DNA from: Glaesserella parasuis
GTDB lineage: Bacteria; Pseudomonadota; Gammaproteobacteria; Enterobacterales; Pasteurellaceae
Reading direction: 5' to 3'
Assembly: GCF_002015085.1 (NCBI RefSeq)
Contig: NZ_MUXW01000017.1
Location: forward strand, 12,798 to 76,797
DNA: 64,000 nt
Each line of letters starts with the position of its first letter. Position 1 is the stretch's first letter. The position numbers and the translations under genes were made by a program. Positions 9,831 to 22,624 of this stretch are shown in pieces. The notes beneath the pieces were generated by a model, which worked only from the letters and a program-made list of their open reading frames with translations, was not told the origin of the DNA and searched no databases.

Positions 9831-10511
9831 CTATAATGGATTAGCACTAAGTAATGGTGGTGTGAGATAGAACGTTTGATCGTGTAACGGTGTAATACGT
9901 TTATCATCACAACGATCCAAAGTCAGCGTAAAATAGCCAGTGGTACTCACCGCATTGTAAGTTAAGCAACGCTGCTGGGAAACACTTTTAATGAACACCG
10001 ATCCTGTCGAGGTTGGCAGTAACTCAAAATCTTGATCTAAATTATTTGGATCACAGCTATCTTGAATCACACCATTTCCATAAGCCTGCATACAAGATCC
10101 CATCTGCTGATTAGTAAAACGAAAATGTTCTTGACGGAAGCTCCGCTCAATTCGCCAATTACGCAATTTGCCAAAATCTTGAGAATTAAGCGGCGGATAC
10201 ATCCAAAGCCAGCTACGACGATCAACAGACCACATCGTAATCACCGCCCCATTTTGTCCCATAATGCTGATAAAGTCGTTAAATTCGGCAGTATTTGATG
10301 GACTGGTTGCTAACAAATTGACCGTTGGTGGGCCAGGCAGTTTTAACAGACTTGTTGGTAAAGGGGGCGTAGGGTTTAGCGTTTCCTCAAACAACGCTTG
10401 ATCATCCTTTTTCTCTTCCTGTGGTTTTTGCGTTTTTTCACAACTACAACTGCAACCAAGTAAAGCACTTGTAAAAATAGCAAGTGAAGTTAGATATGTG
10501 AGCTTTCTCAT
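9831..10511 (-). CDS. cdtA: Cytolethal distending toxin subunit A (lipoprotein)
   Basis: Lectin-like binding subunit of the CDT holotoxin. The N terminus carries a lipoprotein signal with lipobox LLGC (Cys20), followed by an unusual Cys-rich start of the mature chain (CSCSCEK) and a Glu/Lys/Pro linker. The trefoil domain includes SWLWMYPPLNSQDFGKL RNW-like aromatic patch residues, GSCMQAYGNGVIQDSC and QQRCLTYNAVSTTGYFTL. A good ribosome site (AAGGAG) precedes the ATG at 10511. It is the first gene of the operon; tgt starts its 3' end about 120 bases away on the same strand. Confidence 0.93.
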   Translation of the reverse strand: MRKLTYLTSLAIFTSALLGCSCSCEKTQKPQEEKKDDQALFEETLNPTPPLPTSLLKLPGPPTVNLLATSPSNTAEFNDFISIMGQNGAVITMWSVDRRSWLWMYPPLNSQDFGKLRNWRIERSFRQEHFRFTNQQMGSCMQAYGNGVIQDSCDPNNLDQDFELLPTSTGSVFIKSVSQQRCLTYNAVSTTGYFTLTLDRCDDKRITPLHDQTFYLTPPLLSANPL

Positions 10512-10630
10512 TTATATCTCCTTGTGATAATTTGAGAAAATCTATAGTCAATGTTTACTTTGATCAAGAAAATTTACAACGTAACTCTGCAAGTTTAAAC
10601 AGCAATTTACTATTGTGTTTGTCAAATTAA

Positions 10631-11797
<1,167 letters not shown>

Positions 11798-11868
11798 TCA
11801 AATAAACAGTCTGAGTAGAAAAGAATAAGACGAATAGATATTTGCCCTACAAAATAATTTAGTAGGGA

Positions 11869-14319
<2,451 letters not shown>

Positions 14320-14555
14320 TTAAATTGACAACGGCAAAATCTGCCGAAAATTAGGCAGGATTATATCAGAAAAGGGAAAAAGGGGGAAGGAATCAAACGT
14401 ACTCAATAGGATTTAGCCAAATCATTACCACAGTAGGTCGCATTATTTTTCAGATAGTAACACATTTTTATGATTGAGGCTTAATTTAGGATTATTTACT
14501 ATATATAATATCCAGTACATGTGATGATGTAATACTTACACAAAAGGATAACTAT

Positions 14556-15068
14556 ATGTACATTTTAACTCCTCAAGAATTTGTCACTTGGGACGAACCG
14601 ATTGAAATGCTTTATGCTTGCCACGGAAAGGTCAAAAGTTTCTGCCGTCAGTTACAACTGTTGCCAGATTACTTAGCGAAAAACGGGGTAAATCAAGCGG
14701 TCAAAAATGATGTACAGCAGATCTTAAATTACTTCAATCGATCTGCACCCTTACACCACGATGACGAAGAAAAAGATTTCTTCCCAGCATTGATTAAGCA
14801 ACGCCCAGAAGCGCAAACGGACGTAGATTTGCTCGAAGCACAACACATTGAATTACATCAAAATTGGGACGAACTCTCCGCCCAATTAGTCGCCTTACTC
14901 AATGGCGAAATTCAACACATTGACCGCGAGTTAATCCAACGCTTTGTGGTAGGTTACGATCAACATATTGCGATTGAAGAACCGCTTTTTGAATTAGGGC
15001 GAGAGCATCTAAGCCAAGAAGAACTCAACTCAATCGGGCAGATTATGGCAGAGCGCCGTCGGGTTTAA
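14556..15068 (+). CDS. Hemerythrin-like domain protein
   Basis: A 170-residue helical-bundle protein of the hemerythrin HHE type, a di-iron fold used for binding oxygen, nitric oxide or iron. Candidate iron ligands are spread as expected: YACHGKVKSFC, PLHHDDEEKDFFPAL, EAQHIELHQNWDEL and GYDQHIAIEEPLFELGRE. It is not the Ric/YtfE repair protein, which has a different N terminus. Its stop overlaps the ATG of the TusA-like gene (TAATG), so both are probably translated together. The specific role is unknown. Confidence 0.8.
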   Translation: MYILTPQEFVTWDEPIEMLYACHGKVKSFCRQLQLLPDYLAKNGVNQAVKNDVQQILNYFNRSAPLHHDDEEKDFFPALIKQRPEAQTDVDLLEAQHIELHQNWDELSAQLVALLNGEIQHIDRELIQRFVVGYDQHIAIEEPLFELGREHLSQEELNSIGQIMAERRRV

Positions 15069-15298
15069 TGGTGAATTATTCACTTGATCTCACCGCTTAC
15101 CGTTGCCCTCTTCCTCTTTTGTCGGCAAAAAGGGGAATGTTACAGTTGAATAGCGGAGAAAGTTTGAAACTTCATTTTAATAAAGACGTTTTATTAAACG
15201 ATATTATTTTATTATGCCAAGAAATTCAGTGCGAGCTCAAAAGCAAAATAGAGTCAGAAACAGAAGTTATTTTATTCATCTATAAAGATAAGGCATAG
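15068..15298 (+). CDS. TusA/SirA-like sulfurtransferase family protein
   Basis: A 76-residue member of the TusA family: YSLDLTAYRCPLPLLSAKRG carries the family's CPxP motif with the single active Cys that holds a persulfide. The pattern of one Cys-Pro loop followed by about 50 residues of alpha-beta fold is complete. The start overlaps the stop of the hemerythrin-like gene by TAATG. It may be a paralogue of TusA (tRNA 2-thiouridine) or a YeeD-like member; the sequence alone does not decide which. Confidence 0.8.
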   Translation: MVNYSLDLTAYRCPLPLLSAKRGMLQLNSGESLKLHFNKDVLLNDIILLCQEIQCELKSKIESETEVILFIYKDKA

Positions 15299-15318
15299 TA
15301 GTAATACTATACCTTATT
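15290..15318. terminator. Hairpin between convergent genes
   Basis: AAGGCATAGTA and TACTATACCTT form an 11-bp stem with one mismatch, followed by ATTGTTTATTT on the plus strand. It lies between the ends of two convergent genes and overlaps the stop of the TusA-like gene, and resembles the GGCATAGTAG repeat found elsewhere in the window. Confidence 0.5.
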
Positions 15319-15320
15319 GT

Positions 15321-15665
15321 TTATTTAACTGTTGCTACCATCATCACCATCATAAAACTGACGACAGCAAGAATGAAATGTTTGAGAGAAAAAGGTTGCT
15401 CTTTCTTGAAGGCTTTTGTCGCATAATAAATATACATCACCAAAAAGAATAACTTCGCTAAAATCCACGTTTGAAAATCCATGGCGAAATAGACAAAAAT
15501 GCCCACACCAGACAGTAATAACAAGCTATCAACAGCGTGTGGTGCAATTTTTAAGAGTTTATATTGTCGCCAATCAACCATTCTTGCGGAAAGTAATCCG
15601 CGAACCAGTAATAGCATTAAGCTTAGGTAAGCTAAACCAATATGAGTATAAAAGATCGTTTGCAT
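15321..15665 (-). CDS. SirB2-family membrane protein
   Basis: A 114-residue protein with four predicted membrane helices: FYTHIGLAYLSLMLLLVRGL, HAVDSLLLLSGVGIFVYF, ILAKLFFLVMYIYY and HFILAVVSFMMVMMVA. The pattern, including the early HIGLAYLSL and DSLLLLSG motifs, matches the SirB2 family (YchQ in E. coli), whose biochemical role is not known. It is convergent with the TusA-like gene and is followed upstream by darP 15 bases away on the same strand, so the two may be one transcript. Confidence 0.8.
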   Translation of the reverse strand: MQTIFYTHIGLAYLSLMLLLVRGLLSARMVDWRQYKLLKIAPHAVDSLLLLSGVGIFVYFAMDFQTWILAKLFFLVMYIYYATKAFKKEQPFSLKHFILAVVSFMMVMMVATVK

Positions 15666-15680
15666 TAATTTTGTCCTTAT

Positions 15681-16214
15681 TTAATTTTGTTCAATAATTG
15701 TAGATTTTAAATATTGAAAAATTTCACGATAATTTTTCGGTGGTTTATTTGCTTGCTTCTCTTTCTGTGCGGCACGGATTAAATTGCGTAAATGCTGACG
15801 ATCCAATGTCGGATATTCATCTACAAGCGGATTGATCGCACTGTCGCCTTGCTCAATGAGTTCATCTCGAATTAACTCTAATTTGTGCAATAGGGCTTGT
15901 TGCTGATTATGACGATTTTCAACTTTATCCAATGCTTCCTGAATAGGTTCGTGATCGACATTGCGTAGCAATTTTCCGATATATTGAATTTGACGGCGAC
16001 GAGCTTCTAAACGTAAGCGTTGCGCTAACTCAATTGCTTCACGCAAGGTATCATCAATAGGCATTTTAGCAAGATTAGCACTATTCAGTTCTATCAAACT
16101 TGCCCCTAATTTTTTAAGATGTTCCGCATCACGTTTAATTTCACTTTTACTTACCCAGATGATCTCTTCTTCCTCATCTGTCCAATCAATCTCATTACGT
16201 TGTTTTCTAGCCAT
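15681..16214 (-). CDS. darP: Ribosome biogenesis factor DarP (YjgA)
   Basis: A 177-residue DUF615 protein that associates with the 50S subunit during late assembly. It has the acidic N terminus ([20 protein letters not shown]), [19 protein letters not shown], and a basic C-terminal helix ([20 protein letters not shown]) as in E. coli YjgA. It is divergent from pmbA with a 128-base gap, the same arrangement seen in E. coli (yjgA/pmbA), which supports the assignment. Confidence 0.92.
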   Translation of the reverse strand: MARKQRNEIDWTDEEEEIIWVSKSEIKRDAEHLKKLGASLIELNSANLAKMPIDDTLREAIELAQRLRLEARRRQIQYIGKLLRNVDHEPIQEALDKVENRHNQQQALLHKLELIRDELIEQGDSAINPLVDEYPTLDRQHLRNLIRAAQKEKQANKPPKNYREIFQYLKSTIIEQN

Positions 16215-16342
16215 TGCTATTCCTTTCTTTTACAAAATTTGCGTAGTTTAGCAGAAATTTAGGGTAGAATGGCGAGATTAAGTGAAAAGAGAACAGTTTT
16301 ACAAAAATTTTCGCTAATCCTACCGCTTATAGAAGGAAAATT

Positions 16343-17692
16343 ATGTCATTTATTACCAAACAAGAACTTCAAGCTCAAGAACAAACCTTACGTCAAGCCG
16401 TTGAAATTGCACTGGATTTAGCCCAAAAAGCAGGTGCAACGGCGGAAGTGGGTGTAACCAAAGTCGCAGGCTTATCAGTTTCTACACGCTTAGAACAAAC
16501 AGAAAATATTGAATTTAACAACGACGGCTCACTCGGTATTTCTGTCTATCTCGGTAAACGAAAAGGCAATGCTTCAACTTCCGATTTGCAACCAAAATCT
16601 ATTCAACAAGCGGTTGAATCGGCACTTGCAATTGCAAAATATACCTCAGAGGACGACTGTGCAGGTTTAGCTGACAAAGAAATGATGGCATACCAAGCCC
16701 CCGATTTGGCGTTATATCATCAAGCAGACATTACCGTTGATCAAGCGGTTGAACTGGCTATTGAAGCGGAACATTATGCACTACACAGCGATGATCGCAT
16801 TGTCAATAGCGAAGGGGCAACCTTCAATTCACACGCAGGCATTAGAGTTTATGGCAACACACACGGTATGCTACAAAGCTACCTATCTAGCCGATATTCC
16901 CTCTCTTGTAGCGTCATTTCAGCCTATGAAGATCAGTTAGAGCGAGATTACGAATACACTATCTCTCGTCAATTTGACCAACTTGCCTCGCCAAAATGGG
17001 TTGGGCAACAAGCTGCAGTCAAAGCCGTTGATCGCCTAAACCCTCAAAAACTGGCAACCTGTGAAGTTCCTGTGATTTTTTATAACGACATTGCCACAGG
17101 GCTTATCGGACACTTCGCAGGTGCAATTAGTGGCGGAGCTTTATACCGCAAAGCCAGCTTCTTACAAGACAAGTTAGGTGAGCAAATTTTGCCGACTTGG
17201 TTTGAAATTAACGAAAAACCGCATCTACTTCGCCAACTTGCTTCATCACCTTTTGATAGCGAAGGCGTTTACACTCGCGATCACCAAATCATTAAAGATG
17301 GCGCATTACAGACCTATCTTTTAACGACATACAGTGCTAAAAAATTAGGTATGCAAACGACAGGACACGCAGGCGGTATTCACAACTGGCTAGTCAAACC
17401 TAATCGCACAGGGGGATTAACTGCATTACTTAAAGAGATGGGAACAGGTTTACTTGTCACCGAAATGTTAGGCAGTGCGATTAATGGCGTGACTGGAGAA
17501 TATTCACGGGGAGCTGCAGGTTTTTGGGTTGAAAATGGCGAAATACAATATCCTGTTGCAGAAATTACCATTGCAGGACAGCTACAAGAGATGTTTAAAA
17601 ATATCGTTGCTGTTGGTGATGATATTGAACATCGTTCGAATATTCAGACAGGTTCAATTTTATTGGAAAAATTGAAAGTGTCGGGAGAATAA
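16343..17692 (+). CDS. pmbA: Metalloprotease PmbA (TldE)
   Basis: Inactive-subunit partner of TldD; together they form a peptidase implicated in microcin and CcdA processing. The 449 residues show the TldD/PmbA family features: QTENIEFNNDGSLGISVYLG, GDDIEHRSNIQTGSILLEKL at the C terminus, GGIHNWLVKP and EMLGSAINGVTGEYSRGAAG. The HExxxH metal motif of TldD is absent, as expected for PmbA. AAGGAA precedes the ATG. The neighbour darP is divergent. Confidence 0.94.
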   Translation: MSFITKQELQAQEQTLRQAVEIALDLAQKAGATAEVGVTKVAGLSVSTRLEQTENIEFNNDGSLGISVYLGKRKGNASTSDLQPKSIQQAVESALAIAKYTSEDDCAGLADKEMMAYQAPDLALYHQADITVDQAVELAIEAEHYALHSDDRIVNSEGATFNSHAGIRVYGNTHGMLQSYLSSRYSLSCSVISAYEDQLERDYEYTISRQFDQLASPKWVGQQAAVKAVDRLNPQKLATCEVPVIFYNDIATGLIGHFAGAISGGALYRKASFLQDKLGEQILPTWFEINEKPHLLRQLASSPFDSEGVYTRDHQIIKDGALQTYLLTTYSAKKLGMQTTGHAGGIHNWLVKPNRTGGLTALLKEMGTGLLVTEMLGSAINGVTGEYSRGAAGFWVENGEIQYPVAEITIAGQLQEMFKNIVAVGDDIEHRSNIQTGSILLEKLKVSGE

Positions 17693-17917
17693 AACGATGA
17701 AAATTATCTTCAGGCTGTAGTAATATATGCATAAACTTTTTATACAGTAGGAAGACCAAGTGTGGCGTTCCTACTGTTCTTTCTTTGGTTCAAAGCTACA
17801 TAATACTAGAAAACTGATTAACATAATGTAAATACATGTTTCATGTGCTTGACTCATGGTAATAGTTATTTTTGTATATAAGGCAAAAATAGAGCAGTAA
17901 AGTTTTAAGGTACGACA

Positions 17918-20025
17918 ATGATTGTAACGATAAAAGATCTTGCTAAAGAAGCAGGGGGTTCTTTATGTACGGTTTCTAAATGTGCTAAATGGCAAGAGTG
18001 GCGTAAGTTTAGACAAAATTGAAAAAGTACAGCGTGCGATTGAAAAATTAGTCTACCAACGCAATATGCAAGCGGCTCAGTTAAAACGAGGTGTAAGCAA
18101 TAAAATTGCGATTATTCTGCCAAATATTATTGATGTAAAATATAGTAGCCTGTATGAAAATCTGAATGCAAACTTTCAGCAAGATAATTTTATTTTTGAA
18201 CTTTATCTCACTTATAATCAGGAAGAAAAAGAGCGAGAAATTATAAAACGGATTAAAGAAGAAAATTATCTTTTTGTTATTGCAGACAGTTGTTTAACAA
18301 CTGCAAAAGAATATGGTAACTTGTTAGATAAATGCTTATTTATCGAGAAATTTTAGACGGCAAAACCTTTATTCATTTTGATTATACCAAAGTTATTGAT
18401 GACTTTATTGAAAACAGGGAAAAAATCAGTTAGATAATGTTATTTTTGTAAAAGATGAATGGGTTGATTGGAGAGAAAGGGATTATCATTATTTAATTAC
18501 ACAAGCAACTCAAGCCAATATTCAATTAAAATTTATTGAACCCACAGGAAATAGCCATTTACTTGCCTTTGAGTTGGCTCATATTGAAAACATTTCAGCA
18601 TTATTTATTTCTTCTTTTGAAACTGCCAAACTTATCCATAATGCCTTTTATTTTTCAGATAAACCACTTCCAAAAATATATACTTTTTATCATAATAGTT
18701 TTAATGATGATAATCGTTTTATTCAATATAGTTTAGATTATGGTTATATTAGCCAACAACTTTTAGCAAAAATAAAGCAAGAAAATAATATCGATAATCC
18801 CCATCATTTTGGTTTTTTAGCCTTTGAAAATCATAATGTATTACCTACACAATTAAATTTATTAGCGATTTCAAACCCCTCTATTGAAGCACTAAAAAAA
18901 CTTATTCCCCATTTTAGAAAATTAACGGGAATTGAGGTGAATATTGAAACCTGTGCATTTTCAGATATTCCAACAGAATTAGAAAAAAATAAAATGACAA
19001 ATAAATATGATATGGTGCGAATTGATATGGAAAGTTTACCCTATTTTGCACAATCTTATTTATTACCCTTAGAGTTTCTTTCTTTGGAAACATTATCGAA
19101 CTATTTTTCAAGCAAAATTCTTCAGAGTTTTTGTCAATTTCAACAAAAAATTTATGCGATTCCCTTTGATCCAAGTTTTCAGATGCTTTTTTATCGTAAA
19201 GATTTATTTGAAGATCCTAAAATTAAGCGGTTATTTTATGAAAAATATAAGCAAGAATTGGTGTTGCCAACCAATTTTGAGCAATTTAATAAGTTATTAC
19301 CTTTCTTCCAATCAGGTCTGTATGAATATCCGCAAATTGAAAAAGGATCGGCATTAATTATTGATGATGAAGGCACATTGGCAAGTGAATTTTTTGTTAG
19401 ATATTACGCTATTTGCCTATCTATTTTTGCCAAGGGGAAAATTGCCTTAAATAGTCAAGCAGTTGTTGAGAGTTTATCACAGCTAAAAACTTTATATCAT
19501 CATTCGATTTTATTAGAAAAATGTTGGTGGAAAGAAGAAGTAAAATTATTTGAACAAAGGAAAATTCCGTTGTTAATTGTCTATATGAACCACTTTTCAC
19601 CGCTTTCAAGTGAACATTCTAATAGTCCGATTGGATTTACTAGCGTACCCAATGCTCGTCCTTTATTAGGCGGTGGCTCTTTGGCAATTTTAAAACAGAC
19701 GGAAAAACAGACCGCTTGCGAGTATTTTATCCATTGGTTTTTACAAAATACCATTCAAGAGCAATATATTCAGTTGGGCGGTATGTCTGCACGAAAAGAT
19801 TTAATGAGTAACCCAAGTATTACCCAAAATTTTCCTTGGCTTGCTTTGGCAAAACAGAGCGATTTTCAGGGCGTGCGTGAAAATATATTAAATGATCAAG
19901 CGGTGAATTTGCGTCAAATTGAAGCAATCATTGGGCATGCGGTGAAAGATTATTTATTAAAAGATCTGAGTATTGATAATACATTAGCACAGATTGAGCG
20001 AGAGATTGGGGTGTTGAATGGGTAG
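17918..20025 (+). pseudogene. Frameshifted LacI-type regulator fused to an ABC solute-binding domain
   Basis: Read across three frame changes this is one ~700-codon gene. The ATG at 17918 has AAGG upstream and gives MIVTIKDLAKEAGGSLCTVS, a LacI helix-turn-helix; an extra base near 17981 moves the frame to VLNGKSGVSLDKIEKVQRAI. The frame shifts again near 18333 (into LIYREILDGKTFIHFDY) and near 18475 (into DYHYLITQATQANIQLKF). From 18481 it is open to 20025. The C-terminal ~400 codons look like a family 1 solute-binding protein (PSIEALKKLIPHFRKLTGIE, KIYAIPFDPSFQMLFYRKDL, GGGSLAILKQ) with no signal peptide, i.e. a cytoplasmic ligand sensor. I infer an ancestral sugar-responsive regulator; no transporter genes flank it. 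Confidence 0.8.
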
Positions 20026-20083
20026 AAACACGGCGTGTTCTTATCATTTAATTATTCGTAAAAGCTGATTCTCAGCAGAGACA

Positions 20084-20140
20084 GGCATAGTAGACAAACT
20101 TGTCTACTATGCCCCACAAAATGGTGTAATAGACAAAACT
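20084..20140. repeat. Perfect inverted pair of the GGCATAGTAGACAA repeat
   Basis: GGCATAGTAGACAA, AC, then the exact reverse complement (20084-20113): a 14-bp-arm perfect hairpin. A diverged copy, GGTGTAATAGACAAAACT, follows at 20123. It sits between the pseudogene and the leuD 3' end and could serve as a bidirectional terminator, though no T run follows. Confidence 0.75.
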
Positions 20141-20186
20141 GCCACCAATAATTGTAGACGTTTTAAACAGAAAAACTTATCTGCAA

Positions 20187-20792
20187 CTAACGCAAAAACG
20201 CAGGAATTTTGCTTTCGTAAGCTGCAATTTTTTCTTCGTGTTGCAAAGTTAAACCGATATTGTCTAAACCATTTAACAAGCAGTGACGACGGAAACTGTC
20301 GATTTCAAAAGAGTAGGTTTTTCCATTTGCCGAAACCGTTTGAGCTTCTAAATCGACGGTAATGGTCGCACCTTCATTTGCTTCGACATATTTGAAAAGT
20401 TCATCAACTTCTTCTTCGCTTAAACGTACAGGTAACATTTGGTTATTTAAACTGTTGCCATAGAAAATATCCGCAAAACTTGGGGCGATAATAGCACGAA
20501 TGCCGTAATCATCTAACGCCCAAGGTGCGTGTTCACGGGAAGACCCACAACCAAAGTTTTCACGAGCCAATAAAATGCTTGCCCCTTGATAACGTGGAAA
20601 ATTTAGCACGAAATCAGGATTTGGCTGTTTACCTTCATCATCTAAAAAACGCCATTCGTGGAATAAGTGAGCGCCAAAGCCGACACGGGTCACTTTTTGT
20701 AAGAATTGCTTTGGAATAATTGCATCGGTATCAACGTGCGAAGCATCAAGTGGAACTGCTAAACCAGTATGTTGTTTAAATTCTGTTGCCAT
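20187..20792 (-). CDS. leuD: 3-isopropylmalate dehydratase small subunit
   Basis: With LeuC, isomerises 2-isopropylmalate to 3-isopropylmalate in leucine synthesis. The 201 residues show the swivel-domain signatures [38 protein letters not shown] and [20 protein letters not shown]. It starts 11 bases after leuC on the same strand, a typical leuCD operon. leuA and leuB are not in the window. Confidence 0.97.
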   Translation of the reverse strand: MATEFKQHTGLAVPLDASHVDTDAIIPKQFLQKVTRVGFGAHLFHEWRFLDDEGKQPNPDFVLNFPRYQGASILLARENFGCGSSREHAPWALDDYGIRAIIAPSFADIFYGNSLNNQMLPVRLSEEEVDELFKYVEANEGATITVDLEAQTVSANGKTYSFEIDSFRRHCLLNGLDNIGLTLQHEEKIAAYESKIPAFLR

Positions 20793-20803
20793 TTTCTTAT
20801 TCC

Positions 20804-22210
20804 TTAGTGTAATTCTACGTTGCGAATATCGACGAATTTGCCGTGAACAGCTGCCGCAGCCGCCATTGCAGGGCTAACCAAGTGAGTACGTCCGCCACGA
20901 CCTTGACGGCCTTCAAAGTTACGGTTACTGGTTGAAGCACAGCGTTCACCTGGCTCTAAACGGTCATTGTTCATTGCCAAACACATTGAGCAACCTGGTT
21001 GTCGCCACTCAAAGCCTGCTTCAATAAAGATTTTATCTAAACCTTCTTTTTCCGCTTGTTCACGCACTAAGCCTGAACCTGGTACCACTAAGGCTTGAAC
21101 ACCATCAGCGACTTTGCGTCCTTTTGCCACAGCCGCCGCTGCACGCAAATCTTCGATACGAGAGTTGGTGCAAGAGCCGATAAATACTTTGTCGATAGCC
21201 ACATCAGTCAGTTTAATACTGTGCGGTAAGCCCATATAAGCTAAGGCTTTTTCCGCCGATTGACGCTCAATCGGATCTGCCATATCCTCAGGGTTCGGGA
21301 TCACATCATTGATACCGATAACGTGTCCTGGGTTGGTTCCCCAGGTCACTTGTGGCTCAATCTCGCTAGCTTCTAAAGTGACCACAGTATCAAATTCTGC
21401 GCCTTCGTCCGTGTGCAAGGTTTTCCAATAAGCGACTGCATCGTCCCAATCCTTACCTTTCGGTGCAGACGGACGATCTTTTAAATAAGCAAAAGTGGTT
21501 TCATCTGGTGCAATTAAACCTGATTTTGCACCAAGCTCAATCGCCATATTACACACGGTCATACGACCTTCCATAGATAAATCACGGATCGCCTCACCGC
21601 AGAACTCAACAACGTGTCCTGTACCGCCAGCCATCGTAGTTTTACCGATAATGGCAAGCACAATATCTTTCGCCGTAATGCCTTCACGCACTTTGCCACG
21701 CACTTCAATTTTCATTTTTTTTGCACGGGCTTGTTTTACCGTTTGAGTTGCAAGAACGTGTTCAACTTCTGATGTACCGATACCAAACGCCAATGCACCA
21801 AATGCCCCGTGTGTCGCCGTATGAGAGTCGCCACACACAATGGTCATACCTGGAAGGGTTAAACCCTGCTCAGGTCCCATAACGTGAACAATACCTTGAT
21901 TAATATGGTTGATGTCATAAAGGGTCACGCCAAACTGCTCGGTATTTTTTGCCAGCTCAACCATTTGGATGCGCCCCATTTCGCCAGAACCGCCTAAGTC
22001 ACGGCTATCGGTAGGTACGTTATGATCCATTGTTGCAACCGTTTTGGTCGGCTGACGCACTTCACGCCCCATCGCACGCAAACCGTCAAAGGCTTGCGGT
22101 GAAGTCACTTCGTGAACCAAATGGCGATTGATATAAATTAGAGGTGTTTCACCTTCAGCTTCGTGAACAACGTGAGCATCAAATAATTTTTCGTATAAGG
22201 TTTTTTTCAT
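20804..22210 (-). CDS. leuC: 3-isopropylmalate dehydratase large subunit
   Basis: Aconitase-family [4Fe-4S] subunit of isopropylmalate isomerase. Beginning at the ATG at 22210 ([20 protein letters not shown]) it has 468 residues, the normal length; the frame could extend to 22267 but that adds 19 residues unlike any LeuC. Cluster cysteines are in [13 protein letters not shown] and [20 protein letters not shown]. Other marks are [31 protein letters not shown] and [13 protein letters not shown]. It is the first gene of leuCD; its upstream region holds a REP pair. Confidence 0.97.
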   Translation of the reverse strand: MKKTLYEKLFDAHVVHEAEGETPLIYINRHLVHEVTSPQAFDGLRAMGREVRQPTKTVATMDHNVPTDSRDLGGSGEMGRIQMVELAKNTEQFGVTLYDINHINQGIVHVMGPEQGLTLPGMTIVCGDSHTATHGAFGALAFGIGTSEVEHVLATQTVKQARAKKMKIEVRGKVREGITAKDIVLAIIGKTTMAGGTGHVVEFCGEAIRDLSMEGRMTVCNMAIELGAKSGLIAPDETTFAYLKDRPSAPKGKDWDDAVAYWKTLHTDEGAEFDTVVTLEASEIEPQVTWGTNPGHVIGINDVIPNPEDMADPIERQSAEKALAYMGLPHSIKLTDVAIDKVFIGSCTNSRIEDLRAAAAVAKGRKVADGVQALVVPGSGLVREQAEKEGLDKIFIEAGFEWRQPGCSMCLAMNNDRLEPGERCASTSNRNFEGRQGRGGRTHLVSPAMAAAAAVHGKFVDIRNVELH

Positions 22211-22624
22211 AAGTCCAACTCTCAAATGCAAGGGGACAAGCGGGGGGATCACATAAAAAATTACCACAACATTTCAATATGGAACATAAACGTGGGGACA
22301 CACTGCGTGTGTCCGTTTACCGATATCATGTGGACACACGCAGTGTGTCCCTACATCTTGTTAAAACTTCTTACAAATCCAACCGCTTGTAAAAGAATGA
22401 TTTGGAATATATCGCTACTCAAAACAAAAGTAAAATGCTATTTTTGGGAAAATTGCATTTTTTTATTCTGTGAAATAGGTTTTAAGTTGGCATATTAAGT
22501 GATATGTTAGCATATTATGCTAAATCTTCTTGTTTTTATGGTTTTAAGATTTAATGCTTTGGATTTATTAGAATTTTTATCAATCGAAAAAAGATTATCT
22601 GTTTTATGAATTAATAGGCAAAAG
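22211..22624. other. Noncoding region between leuC and a divergently read exporter 3' end
   Basis: About 410 bases. Contains a REP pair at 22293-22354, one ACCGCTTGT uptake core near 22380, and a strongly AT-rich remainder (22400-22620) in which I see no gene, tRNA or clear terminator. It should hold the leuC promoter. Confidence 0.6.
22293..22354. repeat. REP pair, inverted (A-type stem)
   Basis: GGACACACTGCGTGTGTCC at 22296-22314 (foot GTGG) and its reverse complement at 22332-22350 followed by CTAC (reverse-strand GTAG foot). Two such elements facing one another form a BIME-like unit; same family as those around the RAYT gene at 34819-35313. Confidence 0.85.

Noticed and set aside
17940..18356. 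Separate small regulator gene
   Set aside because: It lacks the first half of a LacI helix-turn-helix, which is found in another frame just upstream from 17918; it is one piece of the pseudogene.
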